Origin: an uncultured Flavobacteriales bacterium
GTDB taxonomy: Bacteria > Bacteroidota > Bacteroidia > Flavobacteriales > BACL11
DNA length: 10,495 nucleotides
Assembly (NCBI GenBank): GCA_950069165.1
Contig: CATMIT010000055.1
Span: forward strand, 1 to 10,495
Reading direction: 5' to 3'
Below the pieces are notes generated by a model that ran no database searches, was not told where the DNA came from, and worked only from the letters and a program-made list of their open reading frames with translations. Within the stretch, counting starts at the first letter, position 1, and each line of letters opens with the position of its first letter. The position numbers were made by a program, and so were the translations under genes. Shown in pieces: positions 1 to 5,757 of this stretch.

Positions 1-2073
1 ATCTACATATTCTACTACTCCATTTCCTTCTGCATTTACAAGCACTCTAGAATCTCTTGCAACATGTGGTTCTAATCCTGTTCCAACAATTGGAGCATCT
101 GTTTGCAAAAGCGGAACTGCTTGTCGCATCATATTAGATCCCATCAAAGCCCTGTTGGCATCATCATGTTCCAAAAATGGAATAAGGGATGCCGCAATAG
201 ATGCAATTTGGTTTGGTGCCACATCCATTAATTTTATTTCTTTTGGGCTTGCAACCGGATAATCTGCCTGTAATCTCGATTTAATTCTTCTGTTTTTGAA
301 TTTACCTTCCTTACTAATAGGAGCATTTGCTTGGGCAATCATTTTATCTTCTTCATCCTCCGCATTCATATAGATTGGTTCTTTATCTAATTGCACCACC
401 CCATTTTCTACTTCACGATAAGGGGTTTCAATAAATCCTAAATCATTAATTTTTGCATAAACACAAAGGGAAGAAATCAGTCCAATATTTGGTCCTTCAG
501 GAGTTTCAATTGGGCACAATCTTCCATAATGCGTATAGTGTACATCACGTACCTCAAAGCCCGCTCTTTCTCTGGATAAACCGCCAGGCCCTAATGCAGA
601 AACTCTTCTTTTGTGTGTAACTTCTGCCAGTGGATTGGTTTGATCCATAAACTGAGAAAGCTGACTTGTTCCAAAAAAGGAATTAATTACAGAAGAAAGA
701 GTTTTGGCATTGATTAAATCAAGAGGAGTAAACACTTCATTATCTCTTACATTCATTCTCTCACGAATCGTTCTTGCCATTCTGTTTAATCCTACAAAAA
801 ATTGGCTTGAAAGTTGCTCGCCAACTGTTCTTACTCTTCTGTTAGATAAATGATCGATATCATCTACATCTGTTTTGGAATTTACTAGTTCAATTAAATT
901 TTTAATAATTGCAACAATATCTTCATTTGTTAAAACCAGTTTTGTTTCTGGAACATCTACTCCTAATCTTTTGTTTATTCTGTACCGTCCAACATGCCCT
1001 AAACTATATCTTTGATCGGAAAAGAATAATTTATCAATTACACTTCTTGCCGTATCTTCATCTGGCGGCTCAGCACTTCTAAGTTGGCGATAAATATATT
1101 CTACTGCCTCTTTTCCTGAGTTGGTTGGATCTTTTTGAAGCGTATTGTAAATCAGTGCGTGATCGGCAGCATTAGCATCTTCTTTGTGAAGAAGGATAGT
1201 TACTGAACCGGAATCAACAATCTGATTGATATGCTCTTTTTCTAAAACAGTTTCTCTATCAATAATTACTTCATTTCTTTCAATGGAAACCAATTCTCCT
1301 GTATCTTCATCTACAAAATCTTCAATCCAAGATTTTAAAACCCTAGCAGCCAATCTTCTTCCTACCAATCTTTTCAAACCACTTTTTGTTACTTTTTCTT
1401 CATCCGCCAAATTAAAAATTTGCAAGATTTCTCTATCGCTTTCATATCCGATTGCTCTTAAAAGAGTGGTGACCGGCAATTTCTTTTTTCTATCAATATA
1501 GGCAAACATCACATTGTTAATGTCTGTTGCGAATTCAATCCAAGAACCCTTAAAAGGAATTACTCTTGCTGAATATAATTTGGTACCATTGGCGTGAAAA
1601 CTTTGTCCAAAAAAAACACCTGGAGATCGGTGAAGTTGAGATACAATAACTCTTTCTGCACCATTTATCACAAATGTTCCTTTTGGTGTCATATAAGGGG
1701 TGTTTCCAAAATATACATCTTGGATTATAGTTTCAAAATCCTCATGATCTTCATCTGTACAATAAAGTTTTAACTTTACTTTTAGCGGCACTTTATAAGT
1801 AAGCCCTCTACTGATACACTCATCAATAGAGTATCTTGGAGGGTCAATGGTATAATCAATAAATTCTAGAACAAAATTATTTCTAGAATCTGTAATTGGA
1901 AAAATACCTTCAAAAGTTTTAAAAAGCCCCTCTTTTTTTCTCTCTTCACTTGTGGTTCCTAATTGGAAGAAGCTATTGAATGTTTCTAATTGTATATCTA
2001 AAAAATCTGGATAATCTATTTGATTTCCTATGGAAGCGAAATTTATTCTTTCTGAATTATTTGTCTTGGTCAA
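1..2073 (-). CDS. rpoB: DNA-directed RNA polymerase beta subunit, N-terminal 691 codons (3' end cut by window edge)
   Basis: The beta subunit forms half of the RNA polymerase catalytic cleft. The reading frame is open from 2073 to the left edge and reads as Bacteroidota RpoB throughout: an early PDFLDIQLETF segment, HRSPGVFFGQSFHANGTK, the FGTSQLSQFMDQ and THKRRVSALGPGGL block, then IETPEGPNIGLISSL. The rifampicin pocket looks wild type: D477, H487 and S492 line up with E. coli D516, H526 and S531, so nothing seen there predicts resistance. No ATG is available; upstream of the conserved N-terminus the frame reaches a TAG after only a few codons. I chose the TTG at 2071-2073 (M-T-K-T-N-N-S-E-R-I-N-F-A-S); an ATT three codons upstream is the only nearby alternative. 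No Shine-Dalgarno is visible. It follows rplL after 98 bp containing a hairpin, and rpoC presumably lies beyond the window. Confidence 0.96.
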   Translation of the reverse strand, partial: MTKTNNSERINFASIGNQIDYPDFLDIQLETFNSFFQLGTTSEERKKEGLFKTFEGIFPITDSRNNFVLEFIDYTIDPPRYSIDECISRGLTYKVPLKVKLKLYCTDEDHEDFETIIQDVYFGNTPYMTPKGTFVINGAERVIVSQLHRSPGVFFGQSFHANGTKLYSARVIPFKGSWIEFATDINNVMFAYIDRKKKLPVTTLLRAIGYESDREILQIFNLADEEKVTKSGLKRLVGRRLAARVLKSWIEDFVDEDTGELVSIERNEVIIDRETVLEKEHINQIVDSGSVTILLHKEDANAADHALIYNTLQKDPTNSGKEAVEYIYRQLRSAEPPDEDTARSVIDKLFFSDQRYSLGHVGRYRINKRLGVDVPETKLVLTNEDIVAIIKNLIELVNSKTDVDDIDHLSNRRVRTVGEQLSSQFFVGLNRMARTIRERMNVRDNEVFTPLDLINAKTLSSVINSFFGTSQLSQFMDQTNPLAEVTHKRRVSALGPGGLSRERAGFEVRDVHYTHYGRLCPIETPEGPNIGLISSLCVYAKINDLGFIETPYREVENGVVQLDKEPIYMNAEDEEDKMIAQANAPISKEGKFKNRRIKSRLQADYPVASPKEIKLMDVAPNQIASIAASLIPFLEHDDANRALMGSNMMRQAVPLLQTDAPIVGTGLEPHVARDSRVLVNAEGNGVVEYVD

Positions 2074-2122
2074 GGGAGTAATCTTTAAATTAAAAAACGG
2101 TTTCTATAAAAAACGAAATGGC

Positions 2123-2150
2123 TCAGACCTTATATTGCTATAGGGTCTGA
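2123..2150 (-). promoter_or_regulatory. Candidate attenuator or processing hairpin in the rplL-rpoB spacer
   Basis: Bases 2123-2134 and 2139-2150 form an inverted repeat of 12 pairs around a 4-base loop (TTGC on the plus strand). The core TCAGACC/GGTCTGA is perfect, and one pair (2130/2143) is G-T on the plus strand, hence an A-C mismatch in the transcribed strand. In the direction of transcription a run of six T lies at 2108-2113, about nine bases beyond the stem, which is too far for a textbook terminator. By analogy, in E. coli the rplL-rpoB spacer carries a partial terminator and an RNase III site that set the ribosomal protein to polymerase ratio. The same role here is inferred. Confidence 0.5.
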
Positions 2151-2171
2151 ACCTTTATGTTGTGAGTGGAG

Positions 2172-2552
2172 TTATTTTAACTCTACCTCAGCGCCTGCTT
2201 CTTCAAGCTGGGTTTTTAAAGCTTCTGCTTCATCTTTAGACACACCTTCTTTTATTGCTTTTGGTGCACTATCAACAATGCCTTTCGATTCTTTTAGTCC
2301 TAATCCAGTAAGTTCTTTTACAAGTTTAACTACTGCTAATTTAGAACCGCCTGCGGCTGTAAGGATTACATCAAATTCTGATTGTTCCTCAGCACTATCT
2401 TCACCGCCACTAGCTGCCGCCGGTCCAGCAACAGCAACAGCTGCAGCTGCAGGTTCTATACCATATTCTTCTTTTAATATGTTTGCTAGTTCGTTTACCT
2501 CTTTTACCGATAAATTTACTAACTGCTCTGCGAATTCTTTTAGTTCTGCCAT
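2172..2552 (-). CDS. rplL: 50S ribosomal protein L7/L12
   Basis: L7/L12 is the multicopy stalk protein that recruits and stimulates translational GTPases such as EF-Tu and EF-G. The 126 residues show the family layout: an N-terminal dimerisation and L10-binding helix pair (about 1-33), an Ala/Gly-rich flexible hinge (about 34-55, IEPAAAAVAVAGPAAASGG), and the C-terminal factor-binding domain (about 58-126) with EFDVILTAAGGSKLAVVKLV and GLGLKESKGIVDSAPKAIKEG. Length and start are normal. It lies 62 bp after the longer cold-shock gene rather than directly after rplJ, so a foreign gene separates the two stalk partners. It should be co-transcribed with the rest of the cluster, since no separate promoter motif was seen upstream. 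Confidence 0.98.
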   Translation of the reverse strand: MAELKEFAEQLVNLSVKEVNELANILKEEYGIEPAAAAVAVAGPAAASGGEDSAEEQSEFDVILTAAGGSKLAVVKLVKELTGLGLKESKGIVDSAPKAIKEGVSKDEAEALKTQLEEAGAEVELK

Positions 2553-2613
2553 TTTATTTGGTTTTTAATTGTTCAACTTTGGTTTATTATAAATGTTGGA
2601 AGCATTCTTTTTA

Positions 2614-2674
2614 TTTAATTTTCTTTTTCTTGTTTATCATCTTCTGCTTTTGGTTCCTCTGCAGTTTCTTCTGC
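2614..2674. repeat. Direct repeat, 3' end of the long cold-shock gene (copy of rplJ 3' end)
   Basis: This 61-bp stretch matches 2952-3012 in the same orientation with three mismatches (at 2650, 2662 and 2664). It covers the last 19 codons and stop of the long cold-shock gene, and its partner covers the last 19 codons and stop of rplJ. The pair flanks the cold-shock cassette with a period of 338 bp. Identity extends one base past the stop codon and then ends, so it looks like a DNA duplication and not protein-level convergence. Confidence 0.93.
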
Positions 2675-2929
2675 TTCTTCAGTAGCAGTAGTGTCTTCTG
2701 CCACTTCTTCAACAACAGCTTCTTCCGTTTCTGAAACAGCCACTATATTCTTTGCAACAGGACCTTTTTCTCCATCAGCTGCTTCAAAAGTTACTGACTG
2801 TCCTTCTTTTAATGTTTTAAAGCCTTCTGATTGGATTTCTCCAAAGTGTGCAAAATAATCTGTTCCGTCTTCACCTTCAATGAATCCGTAACCTTTGCTG
2901 GGATTAAACCATTTAACTGTACCTTCCAT
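2615..2929 (-). CDS. Cold-shock-domain protein with acidic L10-like C-terminal tail (chimeric, 104 aa)
   Basis: Residues 1-65 are a complete cold-shock domain, a single-stranded nucleic acid binding OB fold. The RNP1-like KGYGFI is at 12-17 and an RNP2-like YFAHF at 25-29. It differs from the 65-residue copy encoded between rplK and rplA by only four residues (P10, S45, A50, V65). The short copy stops after residue 65, but here the frame continues into 39 acidic residues rich in Glu, Ala and Thr. The last 19 (86-104, ending EEPKAEDDKQEKEN) match the L10 C-terminus at 16 of 19 positions, while residues 66-85 have no counterpart in either gene. The gene lies 23 bp after rplJ and 62 bp before rplL, so co-expression with the stalk proteins is likely. 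Function is inferred: RNA chaperoning by the CSD, with the tail possibly tuning RNA binding or mimicking L10. It is not a standard CspA. Confidence 0.9.
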   Translation of the reverse strand: MEGTVKWFNPSKGYGFIEGEDGTDYFAHFGEIQSEGFKTLKEGQSVTFEAADGEKGPVAKNIVAVSETEEAVVEEVAEDTTATEEAEETAEEPKAEDDKQEKEN

Positions 2930-2948
2930 AATTGTTTGTTTTAAAATT
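2737..2948. repeat. Cold-shock cassette repeat, copy 1 (rplJ-rplL)
   Basis: This 212-bp segment matches 4299-4510 in the same orientation with six mismatches by eye. It spans the whole cold-shock domain and about 19 bp of leader in front of the ATG. Beyond it both copies enter an AT-rich inverted repeat that differs only by a 3-bp spacer. Similarity stops at codon 65 on the other side, exactly where the short copy reaches its stop. Confidence 0.94.
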
Positions 2949-2955
2949 AATTTTA
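2942..2955. repeat. AT-rich palindrome upstream of the long cold-shock gene
   Basis: TAAAATTAATTTTA is a perfect 14-bp palindrome ending 12 bp before the ATG of the long cold-shock gene. Its distal arm contains the rplJ stop codon (2953-2955), so the cassette joins rplJ inside this sequence. The other cold-shock gene carries the same two arms with a 3-bp spacer at 4504-4520. It could be an operator, a weak RNA stem or only a recombination scar; pure A/T composition makes chance a serious alternative. Confidence 0.5.
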
Positions 2956-3012
2956 ATTTTCTTTTTCTTGTTTATCATCTTCTGCTTCTGGTTCCTCTGT
3001 AATTTCTTCTGC
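2952..3012. repeat. Direct repeat, 3' end of rplJ
   Basis: This is the partner of 2614-2674 (58 of 61 bases identical). It encodes L10 residues 178-196 and the stop. It is probably the parental copy, since it sits in the conserved gene, though direction of copying cannot be proved from one genome. Confidence 0.93.
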
Positions 3013-3543
3013 AACTGGCTCTTGATCTGCTTTTTCCTTTAAAGCAATAACAATTCCTGATAATTTGTTTCCTCCAGATTGTAAGGATGATATTACATTT
3101 TTGGCTGGAGATTGTAATAAAGAAATTATTTCAGTAATCAATTCTTCTCTTGATTTCAGTTCTACTAAAGAATCTAGATTTTCATCCCCTAAATAGAAGC
3201 AATCTTCAATAACTGCTGCTTTCAAAATAGGTTTGTTGTGTTTCTTTCTAAATTCTTTAATAATTTTAGCAGGGAAATTACCAACTTCTGTAAACATAAC
3301 GGAAGTATTCCCGCTTAACGTTTGGTAAAACTCCTCAAAATTAGAATCATTTCTTTCCATTGCTTTTTTCAAAAGAGAATTCTTCACTACTCTTAAAGAT
3401 ACATCTCTTTTAAAACATAATCTTCTCAAATCGCTCGATTCTTCTGCTGAAAGCCCGGAAATATCTGCTAAATAAAAATTCTTGTTTTCACTTAGCAGAG
3501 CATCCAAATCCTCAATTAATTTATTTTTCTCCTCTCTTGTCAT
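2953..3543 (-). CDS. rplJ: 50S ribosomal protein L10, with an acidic C-terminal extension
   Basis: L10 anchors the L7/L12 dimers to 23S rRNA as the base of the ribosomal stalk. The 196 residues begin MTREEKNKLIEDL and contain the family segments FYLADISGLSAEESSDLRRLCF, a GNTSVMF-like segment, and LLQSPAKNVISSLQSGG followed by the L12-binding helix. Most bacterial L10 proteins are about 165-175 residues. Here an extra tail of roughly 20 residues, very rich in Glu and ending EEPEAEDDKQEKEN, follows the helix. Nearly the same tail occurs on the neighbouring cold-shock protein. Only 3 bp separate the start from the rplA stop, so translation is probably coupled to rplA and there is no room for the long autoregulatory leader known upstream of E. 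coli rplJ. Confidence 0.97.
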   Translation of the reverse strand: MTREEKNKLIEDLDALLSENKNFYLADISGLSAEESSDLRRLCFKRDVSLRVVKNSLLKKAMERNDSNFEEFYQTLSGNTSVMFTEVGNFPAKIIKEFRKKHNKPILKAAVIEDCFYLGDENLDSLVELKSREELITEIISLLQSPAKNVISSLQSGGNKLSGIVIALKEKADQEPVAEEITEEPEAEDDKQEKEN

Positions 3544-3546
3544 CTT

Positions 3547-4245
3547 TTAATTCTTTTGATAAGTATTGGTAGAAACTGAAACACCAATCCCCATTGTGCT
3601 TGAAATAGAGATACTTTTGATATAAGTTCCTTTTGAAGATGATGGTTTCAATTTAACAATGCTTTGAATTAACTCTTCCGAATTTTCAGCAAGTTTTTGT
3701 GAATCGAATGAGGTTTTACCAATAGCAGCATGCACAATTCCGGTTTTATCAACTTTAAAATCAATTTTCCCTTTTTTTACATCTGCTACTGCCTTACCCA
3801 CATCATTACTTACAGTTCCTGATTTAGGATTTGGCATTAAACCTCTTGGCCCCAACACTCTGCCTAAGGTGCCAATTTTTCCCATGACAGCTGGCATAGT
3901 AATGATTACATCTACATCAGTCCATCCGCCTTTGATTTTTTCAATGTACTCTTCTAAGCCCACAAAATCAGCTCCCGCTTCTTTAGCTTCTTCTTCTTTT
4001 TCTGGAGTTACAAGTGCAAGTACCTTTACATCTTTTCCGGTACCATGAGGGAGTGTAACAACACCTCTCACCATTTGGTTCGCCTGTTTCGGATCCACAC
4101 CTAACCGAATAGCTACATCAACAGAAGCATCAAAATTCTCTGATGCTGTTTTTTTCATAATATCAGTCGCCTCCTGTAAACTATAACTCACAGTGGTGTC
4201 AAGACCATCCAAACCGTCTTTCCTTTTTTTACTTAACTTACTCAT
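3547..4245 (-). CDS. rplA: 50S ribosomal protein L1
   Basis: L1 binds 23S rRNA at the mobile L1 stalk, helps release deacylated tRNA, and in many bacteria represses its own mRNA. The 232 residues match the usual length. The L1 signature region is clear (PAVMGKIGTLGRVLGP, then RGLMPNPKSGTV), flanked by the two-domain layout seen in the family, with the C-terminal return to domain I at about 160-232 (KIDFKVDKTGIVHAAIGKTSF, STMGIGVSV). In most genomes rplA directly follows rplK; here a cold-shock gene and a 48-bp spacer intervene. The start ATG at 4245 gives the normal lysine-rich MSKLSKKRK N-terminus. Confidence 0.98.
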   Translation of the reverse strand: MSKLSKKRKDGLDGLDTTVSYSLQEATDIMKKTASENFDASVDVAIRLGVDPKQANQMVRGVVTLPHGTGKDVKVLALVTPEKEEEAKEAGADFVGLEEYIEKIKGGWTDVDVIITMPAVMGKIGTLGRVLGPRGLMPNPKSGTVSNDVGKAVADVKKGKIDFKVDKTGIVHAAIGKTSFDSQKLAENSEELIQSIVKLKPSSSKGTYIKSISISSTMGIGVSVSTNTYQKN

Positions 4246-4262
4246 CTTTAATTTTTAATTTA

Positions 4263-4282
4263 AAGTGGTTAAGTAACTACTT
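4263..4282 (-). promoter_or_regulatory. Weak hairpin between the short cold-shock gene and rplA
   Basis: Bases 4263-4270 and 4275-4282 form eight pairs around a 4-base loop, with one G-T pair on the plus strand (an A-C mismatch in the transcribed RNA). No T-run follows in the direction of transcription, so it is not a convincing terminator. It could mark a processing site or be chance in AT-rich DNA. Confidence 0.25.
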
Positions 4283-4293
4283 GATATGTATAT

Positions 4294-4491
4294 TTAAGCA
4301 GCTACTATATTCTTTGCAACAGGACCTTTTTCTCCATCAGCTACTTCAAAAGTTACTGGCTGTCCTTCTTTTAATGTTTTAAAGCCTTCCGATTGGATTT
4401 CTCCAAAGTGTGCAAAATAATCTGTTCCGTCTTCTCCTTCAATGAATCCGTAACCTTTGCTGGCATTAAACCATTTAACTGTACCTTCCAT
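4294..4491 (-). CDS. Cold-shock protein, CspA family (65 aa), nested between rplK and rplA
   Basis: This is a stand-alone cold-shock domain of ordinary CspA size: a five-stranded OB fold that binds single-stranded RNA or DNA and melts mRNA structure. RNP1-like KGYGFI at residues 12-17 and RNP2-like YFAHF at 25-29 carry the aromatic nucleic-acid-binding residues, with W7 and F8 also present. The start ATG at 4491 is followed directly by the conserved MEGTVKWFN. The gene sits 45 bp after rplK and 48 bp before rplA on the same strand, a position where I know of no standard cold-shock gene. No Bacteroidota -7/-33 promoter or long CspA-type 5' UTR is visible in front of it, so read-through expression from the ribosomal operon is the likeliest mode. 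It is the likely parent, or at least the simpler form, of the 104-residue copy downstream. Confidence 0.95.
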   Translation of the reverse strand: MEGTVKWFNASKGYGFIEGEDGTDYFAHFGEIQSEGFKTLKEGQPVTFEVADGEKGPVAKNIVAA

Positions 4492-4510
4492 AATTGTTTG
4501 TTTTAAAATT
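4299..4510. repeat. Cold-shock cassette repeat, copy 2 (rplK-rplA)
   Basis: This is the partner of 2737-2948, about 97% identical over 212 bp at an offset of 1562 bp. The leader in front of the ATG is conserved as strictly as the coding part, which suggests a recent duplication or ongoing gene conversion. Confidence 0.94.
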
Positions 4511-4520
4511 TATAATTTTA
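4504..4520. repeat. AT-rich inverted repeat upstream of the short cold-shock gene
   Basis: Arms TAAAATT and AATTTTA are separated by TAT, ending 12 bp before the ATG. The same arms without the spacer precede the long cold-shock gene at 2942-2955. Possible roles are a binding site or a weak RNA hairpin; low base complexity limits confidence. Confidence 0.45.
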
Positions 4521-4536
4521 CTAATTGTTACTCTTT

Positions 4537-4977
4537 TTATTTTGTTGGAGCTGTTCCTTTCACTTTTAAGCCCATACTTCTTGCAGTTCCAGCAACCATT
4601 CTCATAGCAGATTCTACTTTAAAGGCATTCAAATCTGCCATCTTATCCTCAGCAATTACTTTAATCTGATCCCAAGTAACTGTTCCCACCTTTTGCCTGT
4701 TTGGCTCTCCCGATCCTTTTTTCTTTTTTGCAGCTTCTAAAAGTTGAGATGCCGCAGGAGCAGTTTTGATGATAAAATCAAATGATTTATCAGCATAAAC
4801 TGTGATTACAACAGGAACTATTTTTCCTGGTTTATCTTGTGTTCTTGCATTAAACTGCTTGCAGAATTCCATAATATTCACCCCCTTTGCTCCTAATGCG
4901 GGTCCAACTGGTGGTGCAGGATTTGCAACTCCTCCTCTAATTTGTAATTTGATAATTCCTGTAACTTCTTTTGCCAT
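4537..4977 (-). CDS. rplK: 50S ribosomal protein L11
   Basis: L11 binds the GTPase-associated centre of 23S rRNA together with the L10-L7/L12 stalk and is needed for RelA-dependent stringent signalling. The 146 residues show the N-terminal domain with the proline-rich thiostrepton-site segment GGVANPAPPVGPALGAKGVN (about 15-34) and the C-terminal RNA-binding domain with KIGTVTWDQ-like KVGTVTWDQIKVIAEDKM and the terminal SAMRMVAGTARSMGLKV. Length and start are typical. It follows nusG with a 3-bp gap, consistent with a secE-nusG-rplK operon. The next gene downstream is the short cold-shock gene and not rplA as usual. Confidence 0.98.
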   Translation of the reverse strand: MAKEVTGIIKLQIRGGVANPAPPVGPALGAKGVNIMEFCKQFNARTQDKPGKIVPVVITVYADKSFDFIIKTAPAASQLLEAAKKKKGSGEPNRQKVGTVTWDQIKVIAEDKMADLNAFKVESAMRMVAGTARSMGLKVKGTAPTK

Positions 4978-4980
4978 TGT

Positions 4981-5535
4981 TTAAACTTTTTCTACTTGCA
5001 TGTAATTTAACTCCAAAGGAGTTTTTCTGCCAAATATCTTTACTATTAATTTTAACTTTTTCTTTTGTTCATCAATATTCTCAATCTCCGCATGAAAACT
5101 ATTAAATGGTCCATCAATTACTTTTACAGTTTCTCCAACTACAAAAGGAATATTCACATACTCATCACTTATGGCTAACTCATCCACTTTGCCTAAAATC
5201 CTATTGATTTCAGATTGCCTCATTGGTACTGGTTCTCCACCTTTTTTCTCACCTAAAAATCCAAATACTCCAGGTAAAGCCCTTAAAGTATGCGCTATCT
5301 CTCCTACCAAATTCGCTTCAATCAAAACATATCCTGGGAAAAAATTCCTCTCTTTACTTACTTTCTTTCCTTTTCTTATTTGATATACTTTCTCTGTAGG
5401 CACCAAAATCTGAGTAACATACTCATTCCAATCCAATCGATTAACTTCCTTCTCTATATAAGTGCTAATCTTCTTTTCCTGGCCACCTTTTACCCTCACC
5501 ACATACCATTTATGTTGTATTGCTTGCTCCTCCAT
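4981..5535 (-). CDS. nusG: Transcription termination/antitermination protein NusG
   Basis: NusG binds RNA polymerase through its N-terminal domain and suppresses pausing, while its C-terminal KOW domain contacts Rho or ribosomal protein S10 and couples transcription to translation. From the chosen start it has 184 residues: an NGN domain (HKWYVVRVKGGQEKK, RNFFPGYVLIEA, LPGVFGFLG) and a C-terminal KOW domain (FVVGETVKVIDGPFNSFHAEIENID). I chose the ATG at 5535 because it lies seven bases past the secE stop and gives a normal N-terminus. An ATG at 5559 would add eight residues and overlap secE by 17 bp, and cannot be excluded. It is followed after 3 bp by rplK, in the standard secE-nusG-rplK order. 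Confidence 0.95.
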   Translation of the reverse strand: MEEQAIQHKWYVVRVKGGQEKKISTYIEKEVNRLDWNEYVTQILVPTEKVYQIRKGKKVSKERNFFPGYVLIEANLVGEIAHTLRALPGVFGFLGEKKGGEPVPMRQSEINRILGKVDELAISDEYVNIPFVVGETVKVIDGPFNSFHAEIENIDEQKKKLKLIVKIFGRKTPLELNYMQVEKV

Positions 5536-5542
5536 CTGTAAT

Positions 5543-5737
5543 TTATCCAAAAAAATCATAAAATACCTTCATCATCCCGCTAAAAATAGTATCCATAAAA
5601 TAAATAATAGCAGAAATTATTACAGTTGCAATTGCAACTACTATTCCACTACTCTGTAAATCTGACCAGCTTGGCCAACTTACCTTATGTAATAACTCGT
5701 CAACCGACTCTTTAATATATGAACCTATCTTTATCAC
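5543..5737 (-). CDS. secE: Preprotein translocase subunit SecE (GTG start)
   Basis: SecE clamps SecY in the inner-membrane protein translocation channel. From a GTG at 5735-5737 the product has 64 residues, the usual size of the single-span SecE. An amphipathic helix with the family motif (SYIKESVDELLHKVSWPSW, about 6-24) is followed by one membrane segment (about 31-52). An in-frame ATG at 5788 would give 81 residues, but it lies inside the tRNA-Trp gene and the extra N-terminus is translated tRNA. The GTG is 20 bases past the tRNA 3' end and is preceded by the purine-rich AGAAGAGAAAAAGAAAGA, a plausible ribosome-binding stretch. The gene stops 7 bp before the preferred nusG start. Confidence 0.9.
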   Translation of the reverse strand: MIKIGSYIKESVDELLHKVSWPSWSDLQSSGIVVAIATVIISAIIYFMDTIFSGMMKVFYDFFG

Positions 5738-5757
5738 TCTTTCTTTTTCTCTTCTAG

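Noticed and set aside
1..2073. Rifampicin-resistance changes in rpoB
   Set aside because: The residues equivalent to E. coli D516, H526 and S531 are all wild type.
2614..3012. Insertion sequence or mobile cassette flanked by target duplications
   Set aside because: There is no transposase, no terminal inverted repeats, and the 61-bp repeats are far longer than ordinary target-site duplications and carry coding sequence; recombination or conversion is simpler.
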